From Colwellia sp. 20A7 (GTDB lineage: Bacteria; Pseudomonadota; Gammaproteobacteria; Enterobacterales; Alteromonadaceae), in NCBI RefSeq assembly GCF_009832865.1, contig NZ_CP047130.1, positions 3,224,001 to 3,288,000 on the forward strand: 64,000 nucleotides of DNA, in the 5' to 3' direction. A program made the translations under genes and the position numbers. Shown piece after piece: positions 20,321 through 30,096 of the stretch (position 1 is the first letter of the stretch; the number at the start of each line of letters is the position of its first letter). The notes beneath the pieces are model-generated. The model ran no database searches, was not told the origin of the DNA, and saw only the letters and a program-made list of their open reading frames with translations.

Positions 20321-23112
20321 TAAATATTTACCTCTTCTTTAGGTGCATTAGCCGTTAACTTACCAAGACTACCTAAAATCATTAATGTCGCACCAACAAC
20401 CGTAATATAAACACCTAAATCAAATACCAAGGCACTGGCAAGTTCAATTTCGCCAATAAAAGGTATATTGAAATAATCAAACCAGGTTGTCATGAACGGC
20501 TTATCAAAGAACCAACTACCAACACCGGTAAATAATGCAATCGCAATACCTGAGGCAATAATTTTACGATAATTAATCGTTAAGCGTTCAGCAATCCAAT
20601 TTGAACCATGAGCGATATATTGCAAAATAAAAGCAATAGCAGTTATTAACCCTGCAATAAATCCGCCACCGGGTAGGTTATGACCGCGTAAGAAAATATA
20701 AAACGACACGAGTAACGCTAACGGTAATAGTGACTGAGAAATACTCGCCAATAAAATAGGATAACGTTCTTTTGCCCAAGGACGGCCTTCACTATCACTA
20801 CCAGGCATAAATAAAGGCAAGTTTACTAACAGCTTATAAATGCCTAAAGCAGCAATTCCTAATACACAAATTTCTCCTAGCGTATCAAAACCACGAAAAT
20901 CGACTAAAATAACATTTACAACATTCGTGCCGCCACCACCTGTTTTAGCATTTGCTAAGAAAAAGTCTGATATAGACTCAAATGGACGGGTAATTAAGGC
21001 ATAACAAATGCTACCAATAACAACACCTAATGTTCCAGATATACCTATATCACGCAGTATGCGCATAGAGCTAGATTCTCTAGGCGAGTACTGTGGTAAA
21101 AAGAATAAAGCCAACATCAGTAATATAATAGTCACTACTTCAACGGTTAGCTGAGTCAATGCTAAATCTGGCGCTGAGAATCGAGTAAAGGCGACAGATA
21201 CCATCAAGCCCACAACAGAGACCATCAACAAGGAGATCATTCGTGTGCGATACCAAATGACTGTACTAATAGCGCCAATAATTAATAACGCTGCTCCAAC
21301 AGCATTATGAACATCGATAGGAGTTAGTGGTTTTTGCCCTACTAATTGGTTCATTTCAAGTAATGGCCAACCAGAAAAAAGTAAAACTACTAGGAACATT
21401 AACGTTAAATAACGCTGTAACGAACCATTTTCTATCGTATTTATTTTATGCTGGCACCACTTTATCATCCGATAAACTGTACCATCGAACACTTTTTTAG
21501 CGTTTAAAGTGGGTAGAGAATCTTGAAATTTATAAAGATGGCGGCGTTGTGTATACATAAATAAACCACCACTAACGGCAATAGCACTCATTAATAATGG
21601 CAAATTAAAACCATGCCACAGCGCTACTTTAAACTCTGGCACATAACCACCAAGTACAGCAAAAGACGCAGACTTTAAAATGTCATCAACAATAAAGTTT
21701 GGAAATATTCCCACAAGTAAACATAAAGCCACTAATATCTCGATTGGCACCCGCATATATCGAGGAGGTTCACTTGGTTGTCTAGGTAAGTCAATCGGAT
21801 CACCATTAAAGAAAACATCATGGATAAATCGTGCGGAATAAGCTACCGCTAAAGCACCTGCAACGGTCGCAAGTACAGGAATAAGCCATGACATAGATCC
21901 CAATAATTGTTGGTGTAATGTTTCAGCAAAAAACATTTCTTTAGACAAGAATCCATTTAATAGTGGAACCCCTGCCATAGCCGCTGCAGCAACCATTGCC
22001 AATGTTGCTGTATAAGGCATAAATCGCCACATACCGTTGAGCTTACGCATATCACGCGTACCGGTTTCATGGTCAATAATACCTGTTGCCATAAACAAAG
22101 AAGCTTTAAAGGTTGCATGGTTGATAATATGGAAAATAGCAGCGACTGTCGCAAGTTCCGTACTCAAGCCTAATAATAAAGTAATTAAACCTAAGTGACT
22201 AATAGTTGAATAAGCTAATAACCCTTTTAAATCATGCTTAAATAAAGCGATGTAAGCGCCAAATAATAATGTAGTTAAGCCAGTGATACTAACAATAATA
22301 AACCAAGTATCAGTTCCCGCTAATACAGGGTAAAAACGTGCTAATAAAAAAATACCTGCCTTTACCATAGTGGCAGAATGAAGATAAGCACTTACTGGTG
22401 TTGGTGCCGCCATTGCATGGGGTAACCAAAAATGAAAAGGAAATTGTGCCGACTTAGTGAAGGCGCCAAGTAATACTAAAATTAGTGCAACTTCGTACCA
22501 ATCATGTGCTTGAATAATTTCTCTGCTAGCTAAAATAACATCTAAATTAAAACTACCAACGATATTACCCAATAAAAGCAAACCCGCTAATAAAGCTAAA
22601 CCACCACCACCGGTTATAGTTAAAGCCATTATCGCACCTTTACGTGCTTCGGATTTCTGCCACCAGTAACTAATTAATAAGAAAGAACTAATACTAGTAA
22701 GTTCCCAAAAAAACCAGAGTTGAATGACATTATTCGACATGACAATACCAAGCATTGCTGTCATAAATAACATCAAGTAGGCATAAAGCTTAGGCATAGA
22801 GTCTTTACTACTTAAGTAATAACGAGTATAAAAAATAACTAATATACCAATGCCTAATATCATAAAAATGAATAATAGTGAGAGACCGTCTAAACGAAAG
22901 GCTATATCAATACCCAGTAGCGGTATCCACGAAATTGTTTGTCGAATTTCCTCACCAGAAAAAACAGCAGGAGTAAGGCTAATGGTCATTAATAATGCGA
23001 TAACAGGCATTAATAAGGATAACCCAGTCGATTGATTACGGGTTAATTTGCCCGTCATTGAAGAAATAATACTGCCAAGTAAGGATAGCAAGGGTATCCA
23101 AAGCAAAGTCAT
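20320..23112 (-). CDS. mrpA: Mrp cation/proton antiporter, fused A and B subunits
   Basis: This 930-residue membrane protein joins the NuoL-like MrpA (residues 1 to about 780) to a C-terminal MrpB-like domain (about 790-920, [19 protein letters not shown]). MrpA landmarks include [26 protein letters not shown]. The fusion is the known group 2 arrangement, giving six rather than seven genes. The complex exports Na+ (and perhaps K+ or Li+) in exchange for protons, which suits a marine organism. It is the first gene of the operon, with its promoter in the 460 bases before the divergent Lrp-type gene. Confidence 0.95.
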   Translation of the reverse strand: MTLLWIPLLSLLGSIISSMTGKLTRNQSTGLSLLMPVIALLMTISLTPAVFSGEEIRQTISWIPLLGIDIAFRLDGLSLLFIFMILGIGILVIFYTRYYLSSKDSMPKLYAYLMLFMTAMLGIVMSNNVIQLWFFWELTSISSFLLISYWWQKSEARKGAIMALTITGGGGLALLAGLLLLGNIVGSFNLDVILASREIIQAHDWYEVALILVLLGAFTKSAQFPFHFWLPHAMAAPTPVSAYLHSATMVKAGIFLLARFYPVLAGTDTWFIIVSITGLTTLLFGAYIALFKHDLKGLLAYSTISHLGLITLLLGLSTELATVAAIFHIINHATFKASLFMATGIIDHETGTRDMRKLNGMWRFMPYTATLAMVAAAAMAGVPLLNGFLSKEMFFAETLHQQLLGSMSWLIPVLATVAGALAVAYSARFIHDVFFNGDPIDLPRQPSEPPRYMRVPIEILVALCLLVGIFPNFIVDDILKSASFAVLGGYVPEFKVALWHGFNLPLLMSAIAVSGGLFMYTQRRHLYKFQDSLPTLNAKKVFDGTVYRMIKWCQHKINTIENGSLQRYLTLMFLVVLLFSGWPLLEMNQLVGQKPLTPIDVHNAVGAALLIIGAISTVIWYRTRMISLLMVSVVGLMVSVAFTRFSAPDLALTQLTVEVVTIILLMLALFFLPQYSPRESSSMRILRDIGISGTLGVVIGSICYALITRPFESISDFFLANAKTGGGGTNVVNVILVDFRGFDTLGEICVLGIAALGIYKLLVNLPLFMPGSDSEGRPWAKERYPILLASISQSLLPLALLVSFYIFLRGHNLPGGGFIAGLITAIAFILQYIAHGSNWIAERLTINYRKIIASGIAIALFTGVGSWFFDKPFMTTWFDYFNIPFIGEIELASALVFDLGVYITVVGATLMILGSLGKLTANAPKEEVNI

Positions 23113-23576
23113 AAAGTAAACCTTTTTGATAGCGTCGTATTATTACGACAGTACACTATATTATTAGTGTGATGATTCATGTGTTGAATAGTGTAAATAT
23201 ACAATGTTAATGATGATTTTACTGTATTAGTCTTTGAGTTGTCTATAGTTTGTAATTATAGTTTTATCTATTTTATTTAGTACTCGCTAGCCAATTCAAA
23301 TAGAATTGAAGTTGTGGACAACGAGGATAACTTTTTTCGTTAGGATTAAGTCCGCACCGCACGACTCTATAACTATTAATTACAGTAAATCAACTAACTA
23401 AGATTACAATCACTACTGAGTTTAACTATATATTCACACCTAAAATACCAAAATCATTTGGATTATGTAAAATTTTATGTCAAAAATTAAAATAAGCTTC
23501 TTCTAGCACTAGTCGCACTGCCTATATAAAGTGTAGTATTTACCTTAATTAAGAAGTATGAGTTTGCAGGTGATAA
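23113..23576. other. Intergenic promoter region of mrp and the divergent Lrp-type gene
   Basis: No gene is seen. The region holds the divergent promoters and is AT-rich. I could not fix a single convincing -35/-10 pair or an Lrp operator by eye. Divergent placement raises, but does not show, control of mrp by the Lrp-type protein. Confidence 0.4.
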
Positions 23577-24047
23577 ATGAAGAAGCTGGACAACATCGAT
23601 TTACAAGTATTAACTATTTTATATAATGATGCAGATATTACTAATAAAGAATTAGCTGAAAAAATAGGAATTGCACCTTCAACGTGTTTAGAGCGTGTAA
23701 AACGTTTAAGGCAAAATGGCGTTATAAAAGGTGCTTATATTGATGTCAACTTAAATACTATTGGTGGTAATATTGAAGCAATTGCAGCTATTCGTCTACA
23801 GCCTTATTCAGAGCAAATTGTAAATCAGTTTAGAGATGACTTATTAAAATATCCTGAAATATTGAATCTTTACCATATGGGTGGTAGTTATGATTACTAC
23901 ATTCATATGTCAGTTCAAGATAGTGAACATTTACGCCAATTTGTCTTTAAAAATATAACCTCAAGAGACGAAGTTACTACGGTAGAAACTTCACTTGTTT
24001 TTGAGCATAGTCGTAGTGGTGTACTACCAAATTTTCAAACAAACTAA
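23577..24047 (+). CDS. Lrp/AsnC family transcriptional regulator
   Basis: A 156-residue protein with an N-terminal helix-turn-helix (LQVLTILYNDADITNKELAEKIGIAPSTCLERVKRL, residues about 7-42) and a C-terminal RAM ligand domain. It belongs to the feast/famine regulators that sense amino acids or related small molecules. It is transcribed away from the mrp operon and ends at a terminator shared with the converging DUF3300 gene. The specific ligand is not evident. Confidence 0.92.
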   Translation: MKKLDNIDLQVLTILYNDADITNKELAEKIGIAPSTCLERVKRLRQNGVIKGAYIDVNLNTIGGNIEAIAAIRLQPYSEQIVNQFRDDLLKYPEILNLYHMGGSYDYYIHMSVQDSEHLRQFVFKNITSRDEVTTVETSLVFEHSRSGVLPNFQTN

Positions 24048-24076
24048 AGCATTATAGTAATTAGTTATAATGCTTT
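24046..24076. terminator. Bidirectional terminator
   Basis: An AAAGCATTATA / TTATAATGCTTT stem lies between the converging Lrp-type and DUF3300 genes. A/T tracts on both sides let it work on either strand. Confidence 0.75.
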
Positions 24077-24118
24077 AATATTTCAATAATGAAAGTAATA
24101 CTACATTAGTTCACTATA

Positions 24119-25246
24119 TTACTTGTTAGCTTTTGACTCTTTGCCACGATGTGCTTTTGAAGGTGCATTGTGCTGCACCCTACTCTTCACAGAATGATTA
24201 TTTTTTTTCACCGTTTTTGTTGTACTACGCTCTTTATGATGGCTAGTTTGACGTTGCTTAGTTGTCACTTTTTGGATGTTTTTATTAGATGGATTAACAT
24301 TACGTTGCACAACTTTCTTTTGCTTAAGTTGACTTTGAACATGTCGCTCTGATTTTTTCGTGTTATGCACTCTCACTTTATTACTATAATATTTTTTACC
24401 CGTAGCCTTACTTCTGTAAGCAACGCCTTTTCGATGTATTGGTTGATGAACCCAACGTTTAGCGTTACCTCCTCTTGAAATGGCACTAGGCTTACGATAA
24501 TGATGAGACTTATATGGGTTTACAACAAGTACATGACGTTTATTCCACTGAAAAGTACTAAAGAAATAATTAAACGAAATATGAACACCCGAATGCCAAT
24601 AAAAAGGATTATGGCGATTCACAGAAACATGAAAAGAAGGACGCCAGTAGACAGGTGGATATGACGACCAATGCCAAGTACCATAAACCATACGTGTGTC
24701 ATAATAAGGAACATACACAACTTCTTTTTTTATAGGTTCAATTATAATATTACTGTCTTCATAACTGACTTCCATATTATTCATTTTACTGAGATTGCCA
24801 GCAAGTTTAGCTTTTTCCCTAAGCGTTTGAATACTTTCTAAGACCCTTGTTTCATCTTCTAAGAAAGTATCACCTAATAGCTGCATCCATGTTAAGTCTT
24901 CACTTAAATGATTCAGTATTTGTTCAAAAGGCACTAATGCTTTAACACTAGGATCCCAATCAAAACTTTCAATTACTTGAGCAATTTGAGCAGCATTTAA
25001 GCCTGCATTATTTTCTAACCACCGCTGTGCTTTGATAACTTCAATTGGATATGTTGACGATATCAATATATGAGTTAACAAGCTGTCAGGATATAGAGCT
25101 ATCGGCGCTAACATTTGCGCTAACTCAGCTTCACTTATTTGTGATTGTTCTTGCTCATCTAATTGATAATTTTGCTGTGAAAATGCGCTTAAACTCACTG
25201 GCGCACTTAATATAAAACTTAATAACAAAATAAAGGTTTTCATCAT
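24119..25246 (-). CDS. DUF3300 family envelope protein
   Basis: The chosen start at 25246 (ATGATG, preceded by AAAGGAT) gives a signal peptide (MMKTFILLLSFILSAPVSLSA). A longer frame from 25363 would overlap the kinase gene and the operator. The mature protein has the DUF3300 core (ELAQMLAPIALYPDSLLTHILISSTYP). After it come a Trp/Tyr/His-rich part (YYDTRMVYGTWHWSSYPPVYW) and a very basic Lys/His/Arg tail of about 110 residues. Function is unknown. A 17-bp operator lies 48 bases upstream and also occurs before the sensor operon and one more envelope gene, suggesting common control. Confidence 0.85.
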   Translation of the reverse strand: MMKTFILLLSFILSAPVSLSAFSQQNYQLDEQEQSQISEAELAQMLAPIALYPDSLLTHILISSTYPIEVIKAQRWLENNAGLNAAQIAQVIESFDWDPSVKALVPFEQILNHLSEDLTWMQLLGDTFLEDETRVLESIQTLREKAKLAGNLSKMNNMEVSYEDSNIIIEPIKKEVVYVPYYDTRMVYGTWHWSSYPPVYWRPSFHVSVNRHNPFYWHSGVHISFNYFFSTFQWNKRHVLVVNPYKSHHYRKPSAISRGGNAKRWVHQPIHRKGVAYRSKATGKKYYSNKVRVHNTKKSERHVQSQLKQKKVVQRNVNPSNKNIQKVTTKQRQTSHHKERSTTKTVKKNNHSVKSRVQHNAPSKAHRGKESKANK

Positions 25247-25293
25247 TTTTATCCTTTTTACTGATCTTAAGTAGTAAGCATACCTTGACCAAA

Positions 25294-25310
25294 CTGAACG
25301 CAAGCTGAAT
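25294..25310 (-). promoter_or_regulatory. Candidate response-regulator operator, copy 1 (DUF3300 gene)
   Basis: Read in the direction of the DUF3300 gene the site is ATTCAGCTTGCGTTCAG. It holds two TTCAG half-sites 11 bases apart, the spacing used by OmpR/PhoP-type regulators. It ends 48 bases before the start codon. Confidence 0.65.
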
Positions 25311-25319
25311 AAATAAATA

Positions 25320-26675
25320 CTAGGTCGATATATCAAACACCAGTGTAAAAGTAGCACCACCAAGTGTAGGTGATTTACTGATAAACAATTGACCTCGATA
25401 GCTACTCACAAGATCATTAACAATTGCTAAACCAATACCATGTCCTGCTTGATAGGTATCAGCTCGACCTCCTCGCGATAAAATAATAGCCTGCTGTGAT
25501 TGATTGATACCTTCACCATCATCAGAAACTTCTATGGTTAATTTTTCATTTTCGTTTAAAACCTTAATTGCTATCTTACTTTTAGCGGCTTTACAGGCGT
25601 TGTCTAATATATTACCTAAAATCTCCATTAAATCACCTTCATCGCCTTTAAAGATGGCCGACTCATTAACATCAAGCGTGAAAGATAAATGGTTGTCTCT
25701 ATATAATTTACTTAAAGTTTTCACCAGTTTTTCAGCGACTTGTTTCACTCCAATCCCTAAATGCCATGAAGACTGTCCCGCACTTTGCGCTCTTTTCAGC
25801 TGATATTCAATAATTTGGTTAATTTTCTGTAGTTGAACATTTGTATTAGCTGAGATTTCTTTTTCACTTTGCATGACTGCAAGCGGGGTTTTCAGGCTAT
25901 GGGCTAAATCAGATAAAGCATTACGATAACGCGTCCGTTGATTTTCTTCTGTTACTAATAAAGTGTTTAATTGTTTCACCACCTTCTGTAATTCAAGTGG
26001 GTAATAACCGCTTAATGATTTCTGCTGGCCTTTTTCAATACGCTCAAGCTCATAGGTTAATTGTCTCAATGGTTTCAGAGTCCACAATAAGCCAATGATT
26101 TGAACAGAGACAAACACGACGATTAGTAATAATAGCCATCCCCAAAGTTTATGCCTAAAATCATTGAGTGCAATCAGCATATTTTCTTGATCTTTAATAA
26201 TATGAAGAGTTACAGGAAACTCTTGTCCGTTATTAAAAAAACTAACACTAAAACTAAAAAGTAAATGACTACTACCTTCTAAATTGATGGTAGAAAACAA
26301 CGTTTCTCCAACAATAGGCGATGGTAATAATGCGGGTAAGGATAAGGTTAGCAAAGATTGTGACTGCCATAATGGCATATTATCTGTTGTGTTTTCTGCT
26401 AACGTAGTTAAATCATTGCTAGATGTTACTATTGCATACAAGCCTGATTGGCTCACATTAAATTGGTTTTCCAATAAGAGTTCTGGCATGACTAATTGAT
26501 TATTTTCTACCTCAGCTACAGTCAAAATAGAATAACTATAAGCTTTTAATTCGTTTTGACTCCCCGACATTAATTGTCGCTCAAAGGCATTACTTAATGT
26601 AAAACCAATAATAGGTAGCATGATCACTGTCATTACTAATGTACTTAATAATAACCGAACCTTTAAAGAATTCAT
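25320..26675 (-). CDS. PhoQ-like sensor histidine kinase
   Basis: A 451-residue membrane kinase. A first membrane segment lies at about residues 8-28, followed by a periplasmic sensor (about 30-175). A second membrane segment lies at about 178-200, then a HAMP linker. The phosphoacceptor motif is DLAHSLKTPLAVMQSE, and the ATP domain has ILGNILDNACKAAKS, DDGEGI and GHGIGLAIV. The H-box is close to that of PhoQ. The stop lies just beyond a copy of the candidate operator. It overlaps the response regulator by four bases. The stimulus is unknown. Confidence 0.9.
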   Translation of the reverse strand: MNSLKVRLLLSTLVMTVIMLPIIGFTLSNAFERQLMSGSQNELKAYSYSILTVAEVENNQLVMPELLLENQFNVSQSGLYAIVTSSNDLTTLAENTTDNMPLWQSQSLLTLSLPALLPSPIVGETLFSTINLEGSSHLLFSFSVSFFNNGQEFPVTLHIIKDQENMLIALNDFRHKLWGWLLLLIVVFVSVQIIGLLWTLKPLRQLTYELERIEKGQQKSLSGYYPLELQKVVKQLNTLLVTEENQRTRYRNALSDLAHSLKTPLAVMQSEKEISANTNVQLQKINQIIEYQLKRAQSAGQSSWHLGIGVKQVAEKLVKTLSKLYRDNHLSFTLDVNESAIFKGDEGDLMEILGNILDNACKAAKSKIAIKVLNENEKLTIEVSDDGEGINQSQQAIILSRGGRADTYQAGHGIGLAIVNDLVSSYRGQLFISKSPTLGGATFTLVFDIST

Positions 26676-27352
26676 TTAACGTCTAATCGCTTTAATTTAT
26701 AACCGTGGCCTCGAAGCGTTTCGATAAAGCCATATTCGCCTGTAGGGTCGAGTTTTTTTCTTAAACGTCTGATAAAAACTTCAATAACGTTAGAATCAAG
26801 ATCGAAGTCTTGATCATAAATATGCTCAGTGAGTTTTGCTTTCGAAGTCACTTCATCAAGGTGCAACATCATATATTCTAATAGTTTATATTCTGAACTA
26901 CTCAGTTTTATCGCTTGATTATTCACTTCAACTTGTAAGCTTTTTGTATTTAATGTTAGTTCACCATTCGTGATTAGTGGGCTTGCCTGACCAGCTGAAC
27001 GTCGAATTAACGCATTTAAACGTGCAAATAATTCTTCTGTTTGAAAAGGCTTAGTTAAATAATCATCTGCACCCGCATCTAACCCTGATACTTTATCTTG
27101 CCAACTGTCTCTTGCTGTTAATACTAAAATAGGAAAGCTAATATCGTTTTCTCGCAATGCTTTAATGACACTAATACCATCTATAATTGGTAAGCCAATA
27201 TCTATAATTGCAGCATCGTAAGGGTATTCTTGGCCTTGAAATAAGCCAGTTTGCCCATCGCTGGCAACATCAACTAAATAATTAGCATCAATCAAATGCT
27301 TATATAAATTTTGTTGTAAGGCTAAATCGTCTTCAATTAGTAATAATCGCAT
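26672..27352 (-). CDS. PhoP-like OmpR-family response regulator
   Basis: The 226-residue protein has a receiver domain (LLLIEDD, phosphoacceptor in AIIDIGLP, VLTARDSWQDKVSGLDAGADDYLTKPF). It ends in a winged-helix DNA-binding domain (RRLRKKLDPTGEYGFIETLRGHGYKL). The start at 27352 (ATGCGA) lies one base after the PepSY gene stop. An upstream GTG at 27367 would overlap that gene and add residues not seen in the family. It is the likely binder of the TTCAG direct-repeat sites nearby. Confidence 0.92.
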   Translation of the reverse strand: MRLLLIEDDLALQQNLYKHLIDANYLVDVASDGQTGLFQGQEYPYDAAIIDIGLPIIDGISVIKALRENDISFPILVLTARDSWQDKVSGLDAGADDYLTKPFQTEELFARLNALIRRSAGQASPLITNGELTLNTKSLQVEVNNQAIKLSSSEYKLLEYMMLHLDEVTSKAKLTEHIYDQDFDLDSNVIEVFIRRLRKKLDPTGEYGFIETLRGHGYKLKRLDVK

Positions 27353-27353
27353 A

Positions 27354-27656
27354 TTAATTACCACCACTTACATTGCCAGTTTTAGCATCAACAGAAACTG
27401 AGATTATATGACCATTGTTTTTAATTAATTTAATGCGATAAGACGATTTTTGTTTTTGTACTTTAAGCACTTTACCACCAAATCGACTTTTAGCCATTTG
27501 CGCTGCTTGCTGACTACTCGTTACTCTTAACTGTTGCTTATGTGCTTGCTGATTAGCTTTAATCGCATAGTTGTTAGCAGTAAAACTTCCATGTGCAAAT
27601 GTACTCATGGATAGAGTTATAGAAAGAAGAAAAAAACAGGGTAAAGCAAATTTCAT
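27354..27656 (-). CDS. PepSY-domain periplasmic protein
   Basis: A 100-residue secreted protein with a signal peptide (FALPCFFLLSITLSMSTFA) and a PepSY-like domain in the second half (AAQMAKSRFGGKVLKVQKQ ... VSVDAKTGNV). It is the first gene of the sensor operon, and the regulator starts one base after its stop. PepSY proteins often accompany two-component systems and may tune the sensor or a periplasmic protease. This last point is inference. A candidate operator lies 68 bases upstream. Confidence 0.85.
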   Translation of the reverse strand: MKFALPCFFLLSITLSMSTFAHGSFTANNYAIKANQQAHKQQLRVTSSQQAAQMAKSRFGGKVLKVQKQKSSYRIKLIKNNGHIISVSVDAKTGNVSGGN

Positions 27657-27723
27657 TATTGTTCCAAGTACTAGTGTATTTCAGTATTAACCATAGCTTA
27701 TTTAAAATAATACTCCTTAGCAA

Positions 27724-27740
27724 CTGAATATAAGCTGAAC
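27724..27740 (-). promoter_or_regulatory. Candidate response-regulator operator, copy 2 (PepSY-regulator-kinase operon)
   Basis: In the direction of the operon the site reads GTTCAGCTTATATTCAG. It has the same two TTCAG half-sites at 11-base spacing as copies 1 and 3. It ends 68 bases before the PepSY start and suggests autoregulation. Confidence 0.65.
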
Positions 27741-27792
27741 GTACTCACCTGATATCAAAATATAAAATAAAGCTTCTAAAACGTGATAAATC

Positions 27793-27809
27793 ATTCAGCT
27801 TACATTCAT
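27793..27809 (+). promoter_or_regulatory. Candidate response-regulator operator, copy 3 (anchor-H gene)
   Basis: Read in the direction of the following gene the site is ATTCAGCTTACATTCAT. The second half-site has TTCAT in place of TTCAG. It ends 49 bases before the start codon of the gene at 27859. Confidence 0.6.
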
Positions 27810-27858
27810 CTTGATTGCGCTTTAATAACAACATAAACAAATATCGCAAGGATAAATT

Positions 27859-28689
27859 ATGCTTCATAAAATACATAAAACTAAATCGGGCTACGCAATC
27901 AAGCTATTACTATTAACCTTTACGAGTATATTATTGTCCACACAAGCTAATGCTAATGATTTAGAGGATTCTGCATTGCCAAGCCATTCTGTTTCTCAAG
28001 GATCATTTAAAAACAATTTTAATGATGAACTACGCCAGCAAATAATTGACGTTAATAGATTTACTAACACGCCAGATCAACTTAATAACAAAGCAACATC
28101 GAAAACAAGAGAAGAAATTCAAAATAACAATAGTGTTTTAATGAACAAATCGAGTAAAAATAAAATGCTACAAAATCGTAGCTCTTATTACGACGCCGAC
28201 TTTACAATTTATGCTGCAACAAGCTTTTTACTTGATGATTTTGATAATGACGGCTTCTATCAAACTTTTAGTGTGGTTTTTGACGCTGATATATATAGCT
28301 ATACACAGCACCAGCTAGGTGAAGTTTATGCTTTGTTATACCTAAGTAAAAATGGTAAACCATGGAAGCACTACTATACTACTGATACTTTTCTTATTGA
28401 AGGAGAGTCTGATCTAGACGAATATGAAGTTATAACCACTTTTTTATCTGGTTACTCAACTGACTATTATGATGTGTTAATTGATTTATATCAGGTTGGT
28501 TATCCCGATATTGTTGCTACCTATAGTTCAGACGACACCAACGCCTTATATGCTTTACCATTAGAAAGTAATAACTATGACGACACTTATATTGAAGTGG
28601 TAGAAGTTTACGGTGGTGGTAGTTTCTCTTTTATCACTTTATTGATGATTATAACGTTAAGCTTTTTTCGTTTACGAGCTAAACACTAA
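27859..28689 (+). CDS. Choice-of-anchor H family secreted protein with GlyGly-CTERM tail
   Basis: The 276-residue protein has a signal peptide (cut likely after TQANA) and a middle domain rich in Asp and Tyr (FLLDDFDNDGFYQTFSVVFDADIY). It ends with a sorting-like tail: GGGS, a hydrophobic segment, then RLRAKH. That tail matches GlyGly-CTERM signals processed by rhombosortase and sent out by type II secretion. The family role is unknown. It diverges from the PhoPQ-like operon and carries the same operator, which suggests the regulator controls it. Confidence 0.75.
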   Translation: MLHKIHKTKSGYAIKLLLLTFTSILLSTQANANDLEDSALPSHSVSQGSFKNNFNDELRQQIIDVNRFTNTPDQLNNKATSKTREEIQNNNSVLMNKSSKNKMLQNRSSYYDADFTIYAATSFLLDDFDNDGFYQTFSVVFDADIYSYTQHQLGEVYALLYLSKNGKPWKHYYTTDTFLIEGESDLDEYEVITTFLSGYSTDYYDVLIDLYQVGYPDIVATYSSDDTNALYALPLESNNYDDTYIEVVEVYGGGSFSFITLLMIITLSFFRLRAKH

Positions 28690-28726
28690 TAAAGATAACA
28701 GCAAGCAATAAATCTTAGCTAAAAAA

Positions 28727-28756
28727 AACCACAAGAAGAAGCTTCTTGTGGTTTTT
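28727..28756. terminator. Bidirectional terminator between the anchor-H gene and dnaJ
   Basis: An ACCACAAGAA / TTCTTGTGGT stem with a five-base loop is flanked by an A run and a T run. It can end the forward anchor-H transcript and the reverse dnaJ transcript. Confidence 0.88.
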
Positions 28757-28848
28757 ATTTTAATGATTCGAAGTTATCTGATCACTATATTATGAGTAGG
28801 AAAAGGCTACTTTCAAAAAAATAGCGCTCTCCCTTTCAAATACTTACT

Positions 28849-29991
28849 TTAGCTTTTTAAGTCATCAAAGAATTTTTTTACACCATCAAAGAAGCCTGTT
28901 TCTTTTGGGCTATGCTTTTTACTGCTTTTACCCATTTTTTCTTCTAATTGACGTAATAAATCTGATTGATCACCTGATAAATTTACCGGTGTTTCTAGTA
29001 CCACTTTACACATTAAATCGCCCGTTGTTGAACTACGAACAGACTTAACACCTTTACCGCGTAAACGGAACATTTTGCCCGTTTGTGTTTCTTTTGGTAC
29101 TTTTAATTTAACCTTGCCACCTAGTGTTGGTACTTCAATTTCACCACCAAGCGCCGCAGTAACAAAACTAATAGGTACTTCACAATATAAATGGTTTTCA
29201 TCACGCACGAATATCTCATGATCACGTACATTAACTTGTACATAAAGATCACCTGCGGGTGCGCCATGTTCACCAGCTTCACCTTCACCAGATAAACGAA
29301 TTCTATCTCCGGTATCAACACCTGGTGGTATTTTAACAGAAAGCGTTTTAGTTTTTTCAACTCGGCCTTGACCGCGACATGAAGTACAAGGATCAGAAAT
29401 AACTTTACCTTTACCACTACACGTTGGACAAGTTTGTTGTACGGCAAACAACCCTTGACGCATTTGTACTTGTCCATGACCATGACAAGTTGTACACGTT
29501 TTAGCTGAAGTCCCTTTTTTAGCACCTGAACCATCACAAGGTTCACAAGCAACAAAAGTAGGTACTTTAATTTCTAAATCTTTACCTTTAACTGCATCTT
29601 CAAGGTTTAACTCTACGTTGTAGCGTAAATCAGAACCTCGTTGTGCACGAGATTGACGACCGCCTCGACCGCGACCACCACCGAAGATATCACCAAAAAT
29701 ATCACCAAATGCATCACCAAAGTCACCTTGACCACCGCCGTGATGACCACCACCATGTCCACCTTGTTCAAAAGCAGCATGGCCATATTGATCATAAGCA
29801 GCACGTTTTTGATCATCTTTTATCACTTCGTACGCTTCTTGGATTTCTTTAAAGGTTTCTTCTTTTTCTTTATCACCCTTATTTCTATCAGGATGATATT
29901 TCATCGCTAATTTTTTATAGGATTTTTTGATATCGCGCTCACTAGCATCTTTTGATACTTCAAGCACTGCATAATAATCACGTTTTGACAT
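28849..29991 (-). CDS. dnaJ: Chaperone protein DnaJ (Hsp40)
   Basis: DnaJ delivers clients to DnaK and stimulates its ATPase. In order the protein has a J domain with the HPD motif ([10 protein letters not shown]), a Gly-rich region (about 75-115), four CxxCxGxG zinc motifs ([32 protein letters not shown]) and a C-terminal substrate-binding part. At 380 residues it is standard. It follows dnaK after 105 bases that hold a strong hairpin. Confidence 0.98.
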   Translation of the reverse strand: MSKRDYYAVLEVSKDASERDIKKSYKKLAMKYHPDRNKGDKEKEETFKEIQEAYEVIKDDQKRAAYDQYGHAAFEQGGHGGGHHGGGQGDFGDAFGDIFGDIFGGGRGRGGRQSRAQRGSDLRYNVELNLEDAVKGKDLEIKVPTFVACEPCDGSGAKKGTSAKTCTTCHGHGQVQMRQGLFAVQQTCPTCSGKGKVISDPCTSCRGQGRVEKTKTLSVKIPPGVDTGDRIRLSGEGEAGEHGAPAGDLYVQVNVRDHEIFVRDENHLYCEVPISFVTAALGGEIEVPTLGGKVKLKVPKETQTGKMFRLRGKGVKSVRSSTTGDLMCKVVLETPVNLSGDQSDLLRQLEEKMGKSSKKHSPKETGFFDGVKKFFDDLKS

Positions 29992-30040
29992 AAATAACTT
30001 CTTTTGTTTGCACTTAAATTAACATACGCTTTAACGTAAG

Positions 30041-30065
30041 AAGCGCTGGGGATAGGCCAGCGCTT
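30041..30065 (-). other. Hairpin between dnaK and dnaJ
   Basis: A nine-base-pair GC-rich stem (AAGCGCTGG / CCAGCGCTT) lies in the dnaK-dnaJ spacer. On the transcribed strand it lacks a T tract, so partial termination or RNA stability control of dnaK against dnaJ is more likely than full termination. Confidence 0.6.
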
Positions 30066-30096
30066 TAATTTTACTTCAATCTGAGTAAGCTAACGA

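Noticed and set aside
25247..25363. Upstream extension of the DUF3300 gene
   Set aside because: It overlaps the kinase gene end and the operator, and it would bury the signal peptide.
29121..29910. Frames of 67-144 codons within dnaJ on both strands
   Set aside because: All lie within certain dnaJ coding sequence in other frames and show skewed composition typical of shadows.
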